A stretch of 64,000 nucleotides of DNA from Ulva prolifera (taxonomy: Eukaryota > Chlorophyta > Ulvophyceae > Ulvales > Ulvaceae). Below, one piece after another: positions 42,933 through 54,443 of the stretch. Position 1 is the first letter of the stretch. Every line of letters begins with the position of its first letter. The notes beneath the pieces were generated by a model. The model ran no database searches and was not told the origin of the DNA. It saw only the letters and a list, made by a program, of their open reading frames with translations. The position numbers and the translations under genes were made by a program. The stretch spans positions 5,029,713 to 5,093,712 of the forward strand of contig CM041201.1 of NCBI GenBank assembly GCA_023078555.1, read 5' to 3'.

Positions 42933-43133
42933 ATGCAGGTTTTTAAGACCGTACTAAATTAAGTCCATTGACATGTAACGCATAACGCTAGGTTTTTTAA
43001 GTACCCAGCCAGATATATATAATCAGTAGTTTTCGCGGTGACTGGCCCAACAAAAATTAGAATTATTAGACCTAGACCCCATGTAACGCAGCCTATTTTA
43101 TCGATGGACTTAATTCAGTACGGTATGCAGGTT
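42933..43133. mobile_element. MITE-like element with terminal inverted repeats
   Basis: The sequence from 42948 (ACCGTACTAAATTAAGTCCA) recurs inverted at 43104-43124 with one mismatch in 21. The nine bases ATGCAGGTT stand outside both ends (42933-42941 and 43125-43133) as a direct repeat, as a target-site duplication would, though six extra bases (TTTAAG) lie between the left copy and the inverted repeat. ATGTAACGC also occurs twice inside. The element is about 180-190 bp and has no coding capacity. A 9-bp duplication would fit a Mutator-like family. Only one copy is in the window. Confidence 0.55.
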
Positions 43134-43429
43134 ATTCAAAACACTCCCCTGCACACCATGATATAGGCACCCTGAAAAGACAACTCCCTACGTACGCCCA
43201 TGCGCAACTGCAGAGGAGACCGAAGCACAGGCGGCACATCACATTACCACCAGCTCCCGCAACCCGCGCAACCCGCCCACTCACCGTGCGGGGCCCATCA
43301 CCCGGCCCAAGATTACCTTGCACGATGTCGCCGCTCAGGCTCTCTAAACAGACTGAAAGTGTGTGACCACGACAGGAGGAGGCTCTGTGACTTGTGTGCA
43401 GTGGTTTCAGGTGTGGCATATGTGTGTGT

Positions 43430-43444
43430 GGGGGGGGGGGGGGG
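43430..43444. repeat. G15 homopolymer next to a GT repeat
   Basis: Fifteen consecutive G residues follow a short (GT) run. It may form a G-rich structure, or its length may be a sequencing uncertainty. Confidence 0.8.
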
Positions 43445-45043
43445 TTGTTTAAACAATGAACAATGAATTCAGGTGTGTCACAAACCCTTCAGGATGTGGT
43501 CTGTGCGTGCTCGCATTCGTCCAACTGTCAGTGTCCAACGAAAGCATGGCCTACTCAAACGTTGAACCAGTGAACGGCGAGTTTGCTGTAGGATTGTGCG
43601 GTTGTCGTGTGTTGTCTTCCTGCACTGTAGCTAGCATGGTGCATCTGGTCATGATTCTGCAGCAAGTGGTAGCTTGCCCGATCTGTGTTGCATTCCACAT
43701 TCACTTTCTATGATTCTTTAGCTTGTTTCGATTACGGGCGCTGATGCATCCTATGCATAGTATACAGCATGACAGTCCCGGCCAACTGAACACTTGCTAC
43801 GGAACAGTCAGCAGCACTGAAGGTACATGCAGACAATCACCTGTTGACCATACGGCAGCGACGACGTGTTTGAATATATAGTTTCACTTATGGCCAGATC
43901 GCACCGTCAATACACTTTTATACCTGTTCACAGAAGGCGCGCATACCTGCGCTGAGCCTGACGTTTCTTCTGTGACGGAAAATTTCAGGATGCGATGGTT
44001 GATGCATTGGGGCGCGGTGACTTCTGATCGACTGCAGGCTGGCGGAGTTGATGTAGGCTCACGTGCGAGCCTTATCTGCTGTGTGAAGCGTTTGGAGGTA
44101 CCTTGTTTGAGCGAGGCACTTCCAGGATGTATCTCAGAGAATCTTCTGCATCATCATATGGGATCTTCCAAGTATCGTGGATGCGCACGTGGGCCTGAAC
44201 TATCTTCTCTCGATGTCTGGACCCTCATAGTCGCTTTTTGAGTAGGACGACTTTGGCCAACCGCCACAGGGCTTTGAGGGCAGCGCACTGGTAATGTACA
44301 TGCCGCCCTCTCACTCAGTAGCACGATTATTGCCTAGCCCAGGTATTTCCTTCAATACCAGGCACATCATTTTCTGATATTGCCCGTGCCGGTCTCGACT
44401 GGCAACAACAACATCGTGCTGTTCCCGGATTAGCAGCAGTATTATATCGGCAACAGTGTATACTTCCGTACTTGCTAACTATACTTTGCTTCGTCCTCTA
44501 CTGTATCCGTGACCCAGTTACTTGTGCCACTGTGCCGGATCCAGCAAGCCAAGGCAACCCAGCATAAGGAACAAAAACATTCAGGCGAGCGCTTTTCGGT
44601 GAGTGAAACCGTTGTCTTCTTCTTGCTGCCTTCGTTTCAAGGCACACACCGAAAAGCTTTGAGGGACGAGTCGGCACGCATTTCGTTTCTGCACGCCTTA
44701 GAGTTACGAATTGCTGCACAGTGAAATGTTTATGTGGCTATTGAACTCGATTTTGAATGCAAATGTATCAGGAAACTGCTCTTTCGTGTCGGCGCGAAAT
44801 GGCCCTTTTCCTCAACGGGGACTCGGTGCTCAACGACTGCCGCTCTTTTGCGGGCAATGCTCCTGGTTCAGTGCACTATATTAGCTATTTCTATGTCACG
44901 TTGTTCATGTCTAACATATTTAGTCAATTGGCACGTCTTTTCGAGTCTGCGCCTCGCAACGCCGTCGGTTGCCGCAGCTCGGGTGCACACCATACGATAG
45001 CTTACGTCTTTTCTTCTGCAGAGAATTTGTTTTCATCCAAGGG

Positions 45044-46989
45044 ATGAGAGACTCGTTGGCGGCAGATGCCATACGAGGACCGGCAGCTGAAGCACTTCCG
45101 CGCGGTGTCAAACGCAGATTTGAGCAAGCTCGCCCCACGTCCACGGTCCATGGACGGCCCGCAATGTCGCCTCAGTGTTCTTCTCCGTGTCCCAGCTTCA
45201 TTGAGGCTTCGGCCGCCGTCCCGTTGGACCGCGTCATCAACGCGGACTCCTGCCGTTCCTCGCTAGGAGATCGCACATTCGCTATTTTGAGGAAAGCCAT
45301 GTTGCAACAGCAGGAGATTTTTCTGGAACAGTTGTGGGAGCTTCACAAGCTGGCCCGCACACAGGGACGGAAGGCCGCTCTTCTTGCAGCCGAAGCTCAG
45401 CTTCCAGTCCCTGCAGAGGCACAAGCATTCTCGCTGAACCCCCAACAGCAGGTACATCTGCACCAGATGACAATGCAAGCTATTCTCAACATGCAAAGCA
45501 TACCAGCTTCTTTACGGCGCCCGGTGGTAGTCGCCAGCCCAGATCCGACCAAGTCGACACCTGCATCAGGAGCCAGCGAGCCCAGCACAATTACGAATGC
45601 TACTGCTGCCGAGGCCAACCCGGCTCCTGCGGTTACACAGCTGCATTTGAACCAGCAGCCTGGTCCAGAGTTATCAAATTCTGCATACCCCAGTCAGCTG
45701 ATGATGTGCCCCCTGGGCATGAATATGCAATATGGTCAGCAGGGCCTAAATTGTTCTCCACAAGCAGGCTTTGGGATACCAGCGGACCAGGGTGCAGTTT
45801 CTTTGCATTGGCCTGGCCCAGCGCAGTATGCTGGCCCAACATTATCAGGATTTCATCCCGGCGCAGTTCCTGGGTTCGGGAGCATGGCACAAGTTGGTGC
45901 CCCATATCTGCAAGGTATGTCATACTACCACATGAGCCATATGCAGAATTTATAATGGTCTTAATATGAAACACTGGTTTGTGCAGGTCTCCAAGTTCCC
46001 TCTGGGCCTCTTGCTCAATGCGTCCCGGCATTCGCTACTGGGCAGGCTCCCGCCGGTGCTCCAGAATCTGCCAACATTCAGCCTCCTGCAAACGCGCAGG
46101 CCGAGGCAAATGCAAAGCGGACAGATGTTTCATCTCTTCTCGGCATGGTAGTGCCGGGCATGGGTGCACAGCCAGATCTCCATTCGCAATGGTTTGCAAA
46201 GAACATGGTGGGGGCAAGTACTCCACAGGACATGTCTGCAGCGTTCCTGGGTATTCAGAACACTATGGACACATCACCAATGCCTGACAATGTGCGCCCC
46301 GACCTTTGGGAAAAGCTGCTGTGCCCTGCGCTTGTCTGAGCTTTTCATTATCCACCATGCTTCACTTGATTTCCTGCTTGTGACTGTTGCACGAAAAATT
46401 GATGCAGGTCTATGCTAGCGAGGTGGCTCGCAGCAACGCCAGCAATTCGTTGTTCTCTGGTAACACAATGGTAATGAGTCCGAGTATGCCTCCTGTGCAA
46501 GGCCAGCTCGGATACTACAATGAAAACGGTATTCCTGGGTCACTTCCTACCTCCTCATCTCATGCCCCTGTTTTCATGGGCGGCTTCACAACTGAGCAGA
46601 CTCGGATGTCTGGTGCGCAGACCAATTGCATCAGCATTGTTCCAGCCCGGTCCGCTGAAGCTTCTGCATTGTCCGAGGACGCGGTACGCTTTCAGTGTGC
46701 CTTGTTTGGAGTGGATTGTGCAGCATATCGGGTTGATCTCTACCAGATGTACAATTCAAGTGAGCAAATGGAGTTTTCCGCTTTTGCATTCTATCTGCAT
46801 GTTCCCTCCCTTTGTGTAGTTCAGCATACAATGTGCTCAGTGCGTCAGCTTCTGATGGCAAGCCTCGTGAGTGAAAATATGCAGGTACAAGCTCAAGGTG
46901 ATAAGAGCAAGGTTGCAGGCACTGGGTTGACATGCCGCACCGATGAATCCGCTGCCAGCATTTTGATGTCGCTGAAAGGCAGCAGTTAA
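45044..46989 (+). CDS. EARLY FLOWERING 3 (ELF3)-like protein
   Basis: Four exons in phase (45044-45914, 45987-46333, 46408-46683, 46885-46989) give 532 aa. The third donor-acceptor choice is optional: the 201 bp between exons 3 and 4 is open and in frame. Near residue 85-120 is LRKAMLQQQEIFLEQLWELH followed by KLARTQ, which matches the conserved ELF3 block with ARKA, QQ, VF, QLFELHRL and KVQ. The last residues, ESAASILMSLKG, resemble the ELF3 C-terminal block with ENAARIFQSI. Between them the protein is disordered and rich in Gln, Pro, Met, Gly and Asn, like the prion-like domain of ELF3. In plants ELF3 is the scaffold of the evening complex of the circadian clock and a temperature sensor. 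The ELF3 N-terminal block was not found. Function here is inference. Confidence 0.7.
46684..46884 (+). other. in-frame intron of the ELF3-like gene (retainable)
   Basis: The donor is GCG|GTACGC and the acceptor ATGCAG|GTACAA. The length, 201 nt, is a multiple of three and the frame has no stop, so both spliced and unspliced mRNA would code for protein. The 67 residues encoded are Phe/Cys/Tyr-rich and unlike their surroundings, which supports an intron. Confidence 0.5.
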
Positions 46990-47197
46990 AAGCTGTGAAG
47001 CTTTCGTGGGTGCTGTCGTAAAGTTGACATGACTGCCATTCGACAATCCGGGCTGGTGTGACAAAGCCTAATGTATCCAACCTAACATTTTAGGGGATGT
47101 GTTCAGCCAAGCACTGCGCTGCCAGGGTGTCTGATCTGGCTGCCTGCAGTGGCAAGCTGTTCAGGAAAACTTGCACTGCAGGCTGCCATGATGAGCG

Positions 47198-47221
47198 AAT
47201 TGCACTTCGTGAAGTGCAATT
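47198..47221. repeat. 24-bp near-perfect palindrome
   Basis: Arms AATTGCACTTC and GAAGTGCAATT flank the two bases GT. Eleven of eleven arm positions pair. It lies about 200 bp downstream of the ELF3-like stop, possibly within its 3' UTR or just after it. Confidence 0.7.
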
Positions 47222-48391
47222 GTGAGCTTGGAATCGTCTCCATATGTGCTGCATTGTGTCATGCAGATAGACGTGTGTTCGCTTTATTCATTAGCGTTTG
47301 CTTGAGGTGGTGGTGCATAGTAACTGTAAGGCAGGATTGCATTTGGATGGCCCACACAGGCATCTCTGCTCGCGACAGAATGGTAAGAAAAGAAATCGTG
47401 TAAGAACAATATCGCTGTCATATGTCCGGGGGAATATGGTCCAACAATGACACCGTACCATTCGATGCGTACATGTGTACACATACATCAAGTAGAATCA
47501 CTCGCCCTGTAACCAGTATTAGCGTGAGAAAGCTTCTGTTGAACATGGTACAGGAGCTCACAGCGCGCCACGGTCGCAGTGGAGCAGGTCGTTGATGATG
47601 ACCGTTCTAGGCACGCAATCGCATTGCATTCTTGGGTCTCGCGTTCCGCACGTATTTGGGCTTGGCGACGGCGATATGCTCCATCACGTAGAGCGGTAGC
47701 AGTCTTTGCACAGGCCGGTCGGAGCACAGCCAGCCGGTTTCTTGCGGGAGAGTACCGGTATGCTGCATTGCATGCGTGTCACGATGTCACTTGATCTACA
47801 CTGACGTCAAAATGCTCGTGGAAAGAAGGTGGACCATCTCGGCAGTGTCCAAGGGGTGAATGATCCGGACGAAATTGGCACAAATTCATATCGAGTCTTT
47901 CTTGCTGTCATCAAATTGTGACGTCAGCGGGCATCAGCAATCAAACTGGGCGTCGCGCCGGTACCTCAAAAAAGGCTTGTGCCCGTGTTAGCAACATAGG
48001 AACACGAACAGATATTAGCAGGTGCACTTAGTGCCATTTGTTTGGCAGGTGAATCAGATTTGCCTCATATCTTCTCCGTTTAGGCGTCCGGTGTGCGTAC
48101 ACAGATGCATATTGTAAAGACTGTTAAGTCAAGAGACATAGAAGAGAGATCTGTCGTCTACCCTTTAAGGTCCAGCTGCTTATATACTATAAGACAGCCT
48201 GTGTACGACACCTGCCACAGTGTGCTGAGCTCAGCCCACTGTTCCCCGTACACACCAGAGTCTTCCATCGCGTAAGCCATGCTTGGCTGACATAAGCACT
48301 CCTTCTAGATAGCTCTAGACTCGTGCTTCTAGATGGCCCGTCCTGCTGACGCAAGACGGTCTGGCGACCACTGTTGACAGTGCCCCGTGCT

Positions 48392-48416
48392 GTCAGCCAC
48401 AAGCTTGTAGGCTGAC
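48392..48416. repeat. 25-bp palindrome with inner ACAAGCTTGT
   Basis: GTCAGCC and GGCTGAC flank the perfect palindrome ACAAGCTTGT with one unpaired A. It lies 216 bp upstream of the ZC2HC1-like ATG and could be a dimeric binding site or an RNA hairpin. Confidence 0.6.
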
Positions 48417-48631
48417 GGGACATTCCGGAGGCTTCCAGAATATTCTATGTCATGCATATCTATGCATGTGACGTATCGTCACACATATATAGCCCGCACT
48501 GTGGTTTTCCGTGCAGGTCGGTGTACTCAGAGCTGGGAAAGGGGCAAGCACAGGCGTCCGCACATGACACGAATGATGCTCCCACTTTTTGTCGCAATGC
48601 CAACCCATCAACAAATACACAGAAGTCGGTG

Positions 48632-51275
48632 ATGTCTCAGCAGTGCTTCCTTAAGCCAAGGGCATATGCCTGCTACTTGTGTGGGCAGCAATACGGCAGT
48701 CACAGGTGCAATTTTGCCGCCAAAGTCTGTTTTGAACCTCCTAATTCCATACGTGTGTATGGTCCAGACATTTCTTGCAACCTGAGTGTACAGTTCGGCC
48801 TTTCAGCCGCATTTGGCTTGGAGGACTGAAGTGGTCGAGGCCACCAGTGTCTTCAGTGTCCCAGAGAGGCTATGCATCTCACATATATGCAATTTTGCAC
48901 ATGCCAATGTGTTGCGTGTAGCTCCTGAAATTACGGCCTAGGCGTTGGTGTACCCACAACCCCTAAGCCCGAGAATGTGGCACTGCATGAAACTTTGTAT
49001 GATGCTGTAGTCTGAAGATCCACATTCCACAATGTCAAGACAAGTTCATGAAAAATCAGGAGCAGCGCCCGAGAGGAGAACGGCGGTCACTGCCTGCTCC
49101 ACCGCCAGAGGTTCACGAAGTGCTGCCAACTGGCGCAGACGGCATAGATGCATTTAATTCACGCATGATGGCGTACTTCAACACAGTTTCCCTCTATACA
49201 TGTGCCTCATGTGGCCGCTCATTTCATAGTGAGGCCTATGACAAACACAAACAACGGTGTAGAGGCGGAACTGCGTCTTCTGCAATCGAGACACAGGCTG
49301 CTATGATTGGGAAGCAGCAGGAGAAAAGCGCACCTCAACCACCAAGGATGTTTGTCTGCTACATGTGTGGCCACTGATAGAACTTTCAATAGTCATTTTA
49401 ATTGTGTTGTGCATCTGCTGTCTTGTTGTTAGCATTGCTGTGTTTCCTAACAATTAATAGTCATATCCTGTGGCGGTGCAGTGTCAGGGACTTGTACTGC
49501 GACCCTGTATGCTGAACGGCCCCAAGTGTGACATCATGCCGGTTTATAGCCCAGCTTCATGCCTTGCGACTGCGTGACACCAGTTGAGATGCGGTGCAGT
49601 TGTGGTCAGCAATTTGGGAGTTGCTCACTGAAAATTCACATTCCTCAGTGCCTGGGAAAATGGAATAAGGTAAATGCAATGAAGCCTGCTGGCGAGCGAC
49701 GGGCAACACCAACTACCCCTCCAGAGCTGCAAACAGCACTCCCCATGGACACTTTGTCCATTGACGCCTTCAACAACAAGATGTCTGCGCTGTTCACCCG
49801 GGCATCATTGGCCACATGCAGCCACTGTGGCCGATCTTTCAGTGATGAGGCTTTCATACGACACCAGAAAATCTGCAGACGTGAGCACCCAGCTAAGCCA
49901 GCATCTCAGGCACGTATATCTCCGCTTGCTCGTGATACTGGTCGCCAAGGTGACCCGGCCAGTGGGCTATCTCCTGCTGCTCATGCATGTGGTGGTGCAA
50001 GTGCCACTGCTGTTGTGCCGAATTCCGGTGCAGCTCTGGATGGGCAGAGTTCTGTGGACGACGGTGGGGCATGCCACCTTGAAGATCTCTGCATGTGCTC
50101 CACCTGCGGCCGTACGTTCACTCAAAAGGCACTACAGCGGCATGCTGCCATCTGCGCAAAGGCGACGAAGCAGGCGCGCAACCGTGTGGCGATTACAGGA
50201 CAAGTGCAAGGAGGTATGCGTTTGAAGCCTTGGCAGGATTTTGCCCAGGGCCACAGGACGATGGGCATGGTGCTGCCAATCATCATCTTAAGTTTTGGTT
50301 TGGACATACATGTCCATCCACAGGCAGGCGCTGATCACACAACTGTAATGGATAACGCGTGCTGGAGCTAAGCGACATCCCGCAACTGGTTCAGGTCTGT
50401 TGGATGCGCACTCTTCCTTGCGCGTCTGAACAGCTCCCAGGACCTGCGTCTGAACTTGTGCCTACGTTTGATTCTGCACAGGAGACTTCTGCACATGGAT
50501 TTGGTGGTCGTACAAAAACAATCGCCGAAGTGACAAGTTGATGCTGCACAGGTGGCATAGTGGATCAGATGTGTATGCACGTGGGCAGGGGTGCCAATTT
50601 GCACAGAGGAATAAGTAGGAGGTGTATATATTGCATGCATGCCATGCTATGCAGAGCTGGCTGCGAGACGCACGCCCAAGGCACGCATGCCCAAGTCAGG
50701 ATGCAATGGAGACAGACCATCTGCACGATCCCCCTCATTGGCTACAGAACGCAACGGAGATCTGCAAGGCCTCACATGGAAACGACAGAGCCAGGACCTA
50801 CGGCAGGCAATGAAGACATCCCGTGAGGTGCAGCGAAGGTGTGAGTCGCTTTGGCAGATGATGCAACATCAGATTCGAGCATCGCTTCTTTGGTGAGCCT
50901 GCTTGTCCGAAGCTGTGAGGTTTCAATTGTATGATGGTCGTTGATTCATGGGCACCATCAACATGGTCCTGGGATTCTCACAATTTGTCAAAAAAGCACG
51001 GACGCTTTGTACTGTATCCTGTTGGGGCCAATAGATCGGCTTGGTGCAGAGTAAAGAACGGGGAAAGTCTGGCTGACATGCCACACATCCCCAGTGCTCC
51101 CGATCCTAGCCTGATTCCTTGTCCACACTGTGGTCGTCGCTTCAATGCTAAGGCTGCAGAGCGCCACATTCCCAGCTGTGCAACAACTATCAACAAGCCC
51201 AAGTTCTTAAAGGCCGGCACTGGAGGTTCCGGGCAGGGGGCACCGAAGCTGTTGGACAGAGTTCCCCGTCGGTGA
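48632..51275 (+). CDS. ZC2HC1-like protein with six C2HC zinc fingers
   Basis: Five exons (48632-48705, 49011-49364, 49600-50213, 50700-50838, 51050-51275) close to 1407 nt, 468 aa. Six Cys-x2-Cys...His-x3-Cys fingers follow each other. Fingers 1 and 3 are of one type (CYLCGQQYGSHSLKIHIPQC and CYICGQQFGSCSLKIHIPQC); both are assembled across introns, which is strong evidence for the splicing. Fingers 2, 4, 5 and 6 are of the CGRSF...H-x3-C type. Type 1 matches ZNF474; finger 6 with PDPSLIPCPHCGRRFNAKAA and the preceding WKRQSQDLRQAMK match ZC2HC1 (FAM164). Fingers 1-2 and 3-4, each followed or joined by GERR...PPE linkers, form a duplicated unit. The family is poorly understood; several members are found in ciliated lineages. 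Role unknown. Confidence 0.85.
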
Positions 51276-53157
51276 TGCAAAGCACGCTCACAGTTGCCTC
51301 AGCCGTCGACTCATGAATCCTGACATTCTGCAGATAAGTTGCTCATGCAAAGACTCACAGGCCTGAGGTGGCATTGCTTGCTGTCACAAAATGCAGCATT
51401 CACCCTGACACTTACAAGAGAAGCATTCATCTGATACAACAATGCATTGAAACTGATGCATTCGAATCGGTGCATTCGGCCGCACAATAAACACTACCTG
51501 AATGACAAACACATAGCCATCACAGGGTCCTTGTCTGACAAGGTGATTCCGGGTTTCCACTCTAGAAAGGAACACGTGCCCCTTCCACCAGGACACCCCC
51601 ACTGTGCACAAACACCGTGGTGTACCCCCGTGCACTGCACAAGATAGTTCAGGGCAACCGTGCCCAGCCTCTGAAGCATGCGACGGTGGCGGCACTTGTG
51701 TACCTGTCGACGTTGGCTGCCTGGCTTGTTCACACCTCCAACTGGATCAAACAGCCCAAATTACTTGGCCAGGTTATGTGTACACATGCATAGCCATCCA
51801 AATGGCCTCAGCACTACTGATGAGCATGTCCATGTTTTTGTGACTCAGGCCGGCGCGAGATGTTGTCCTCTCTACAGAGACCAAAAAGTATACAGTAGCA
51901 TTCTCTACAGAACCCAGCACACACCCGCGATGTTGACATAATATCAAAACTGCGAGGACGAAGACCACAAATGCTTCTATGACCAACGCGATCTGTGTCG
52001 CATGCCATGTTGCACTGTATAACTTGCACGAGTTCAGGACTACAGGCAAGCTGACACAGCTCAGGAGATCAACAGAGAAGGCCAGTCCAAAATCGAACAC
52101 AGCATCAAGCCACGTCAGGTGTTGGAACTATATCAGATTGTCACTGTATCCAGCAACAAAATACATAGATATACAGTATAGTGAGCAAGCAGTTCCGCAT
52201 GCTCATCGCACACCAGAGCCGCGCTGACACTTCAATTGCTTAGAAGTTGTACAGTGGTGTACAATCCTGCCTGTCTATGCAGTTACAGGCAGCCTAAAGC
52301 ACATCGTCCCGAGCCTCGACCGGGTCTCTATTATAATACGTGGCCCACTCATTCACTGTGCATGGAATGCAGCCAAGGCTGGGACCATGAAGCCACTTCA
52401 TTATTGGAACGCCATGCCAGAGCTAGCCCTTCAGGAGCTAAAGAACCAAGAGAAGAATGCTTCAAATAGAATGCTTCAAATAAAATTCATAGGCTTGGCT
52501 TGTATATACATATCTGCTGTATCGTCTCGTGCCAATGAGAACGCTAAGCAGAGAATCGCTAGCAAATCCCACTATGTACCACTCAATATCAGAGGTGATT
52601 TGACAATAAAAATCTTGGATACTGCTAGCATACTGATCCTGCAGGTGCTACATGAACTCTTGTAGCTTGCAGTTTCCACAGACAGCCCAAGGAATAAGTC
52701 TGCGTTTGGTGAATGAATGACCCGCAACTCGTCAGAGCACAAAGCAGTGCTGGACGCAATGCCAAGCTCTGTCAAACAATTTGCTTCCAAGTTCTTCCAA
52801 GATCAACCAAGAATGATTGCAACTCACTGATGCATGGCTTCAGAGGGTGCCTGTAAACAAGTGCTGAACTCATCGCAACTGGCAGTGTGACACGATCCGG
52901 GCCCACTGGCACGTGCCCCGTTCCAATGCGCACGAGACTTGATCTGGTAGTCAAGCACCGAGATACGATCGCAGGGAGCACATCCTGTTCAAAACACAGA
53001 CACAAACTGACTAGGCCACTGCATGACCAGGATCAAGCAGCCGCATGTGCATCACATGGTGCATGGCAGTTGGACAGGGTGACCTGTAAATGCCTGCGGA
53101 TGCACCCAGCAAAGATGGTTGCTCCTGCCGTACACTGTAGGAGTGGAAACTGCATAC
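51276..53157. other. 1.9 kb region, mostly without recognisable coding
   Basis: It lies between the convergent ZC2HC1-like and tetraspanin genes. The tetraspanin C-terminal exon(s) may be in 52700-53010 (minus). A hydrophobic minus-strand stretch at about 51940-52030 (ATQIALVIEAFVVFVLAVLI) could be a membrane span of an unrecognised gene. A tandem copy of AGAATGCTTCAAATA is at about 52452-52482. Confidence 0.35.
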
Positions 53158-54443
53158 CTGGACACTGATCTGGCTTGCTGATTCAAAATCATGATGACGC
53201 GCCGGGACAGGCCTATATTCTTGACGAGGTGTATTCTCAGCGTAGTGGAGTGAACATGATACCATAAGCGCAAGGAGCTGCAGGCCCAGCGTGCTCAAAC
53301 CAATGATCTTACACGCATGAATATGATGCATGACAATGTCTCTTAACTTGGCATATTCACCTACATCCATACACTTCGTCAAAAGGTTAGGATCAGCGGC
53401 ACTCAGAATCTAACTCACCCGCGGATCACAACTATACACTGTTGACGCTTATCATGGGAGAATTGCTGTCTGTCTGATATGATTTGCGTCACATGCAATC
53501 AATACAACCGCGTTGTACTACTGGGTGCAAGTGGTTGCTGTGTCCACCCAGGTGCATCAGCACACCTGTTGCATCTGGAGGTAGTTCATGCTCCCAAGAT
53601 TTGTCAAAGAAGTAGAAGCAAACAAGACTAATTTGCAGCAGTAGCAGGAGTACCATCAAGGCATGGTACATGCCTAAAAAGCATGTAACACCGCAAGCAG
53701 CACAATCAGCACTTAAAATGCCAATTGATGCTGTGATGAAGATGAAAGTCCCAGCGCCGCCAAGGAGGTAGATGAACCTGAAATTTTCGTGATTTTCGGA
53801 TATCATGCCGCTGAACGGCGTTTATACGTTTGACCAAGCCAATGCACATACGCCACGACATGTCCAGTCCACATGCCAGTTCAGCTCGTCCGATCGCACC
53901 ATGGATACCTACACACAAAAGAATCGTTTGTGTTAGAGTATTATTATCGCAAACATAAAAAAGTGTGCAAAGAAAGTTGTGCCGATCGAACATGTGATAC
54001 CTTGTAGCATGCAGCTTGGAGGGAACATGGCATGATCATGAAGTGGTGAATCGCAGATATAACAAGCCCGTTAAGGCCCAAGCACATCAACTTGAAGGTT
54101 ACTGTCAAGAGTTAATCGCATGGGTGATCAGGGGAACGCACTCAGTCAGCCCGCTCCCATTGCTGCCCGTGGTCGCTGGGTGATTCCATCCAGCAATTGC
54201 ATATCCCAACGCCTGCTCCGAGCGAGTAGGGTCTACAATATCTATTGCTCGCGTCGGAATGTCTGTGCGTATAGAAGCCACTACACCGCGGTCAGGTGGT
54301 GCCGGCACTGAACGATGAGCTTCGGTGAAATCGACGTACATGAACAACGCATACGCAACCATCAAAACACCCACAATTGCCAACAGATAGTTGATGGCAC
54401 GCAGGCAGCCACGCAAGAATGTTCTCATGGGCGTTCTGGCCAT
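53158..54443 (-). CDS. tetraspanin, TOM2A-like
   Basis: ATG at 54443 starts a basic N-terminus and TM1 (CLRAINYLLAIVGVLMVAYA), typical of plant tetraspanins. Exon 53566-53777 gives TM2 (IYLLGGAGTFIFITASIGIL), a Cys pair and TM3 (MVLLLLLQISLVCFYFFDKS). It joins in phase to 53158-53360, giving PDATGEYAKLR and TM4 (HACKIIGLSTLGLQLLALMV). The Phe-Phe-Asp-Lys-x-Trp end of TM3 and the D-x-TG motif after it are those of the TOM2A/tetraspanin-18 group, whose members bind TOM1 and sit in vacuolar or plasma membranes. The segment between TM1 and TM2 is longer than usual or contains another intron; the end of exon 1 and the C-terminal exon are unresolved, so the coordinates are a minimum. Confidence 0.72.

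Larger units (their letters stand above)
40893..45043. other. 4.1 kb non-coding region between divergent genes
   Basis: The region separates the starts of the SCFD2-like (-) and ELF3-like (+) genes. It contains a minisatellite, a MITE-like inverted repeat and a G15 run, listed separately. The region 42740-43140 is relatively AT-rich. No protein domain is found on either strand; the open frames are short and switch strand. The stretch 44480-45040 just before the ELF3-like ATG may be its 5' UTR, possibly with an intron ending at the CTGCAG near 45021. Confidence 0.5.
46990..48631. other. 1.6 kb intergenic region with palindromes
   Basis: No gene is supported. The region has two notable inverted repeats, listed separately, and a possible hairpin at 48200-48256 (arms around GTGTACG...CGTACAC with inner ACAGTG/CACTGT). 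It must contain the promoter of the ZC2HC1-like gene. Confidence 0.45.

Noticed and set aside
51774-52100. Fifth membrane span of the tetraspanin
   Set aside because: Tetraspanins have four spans, all accounted for upstream; the hydrophobic stretch is 1.1 kb away and has no phase-matched link.
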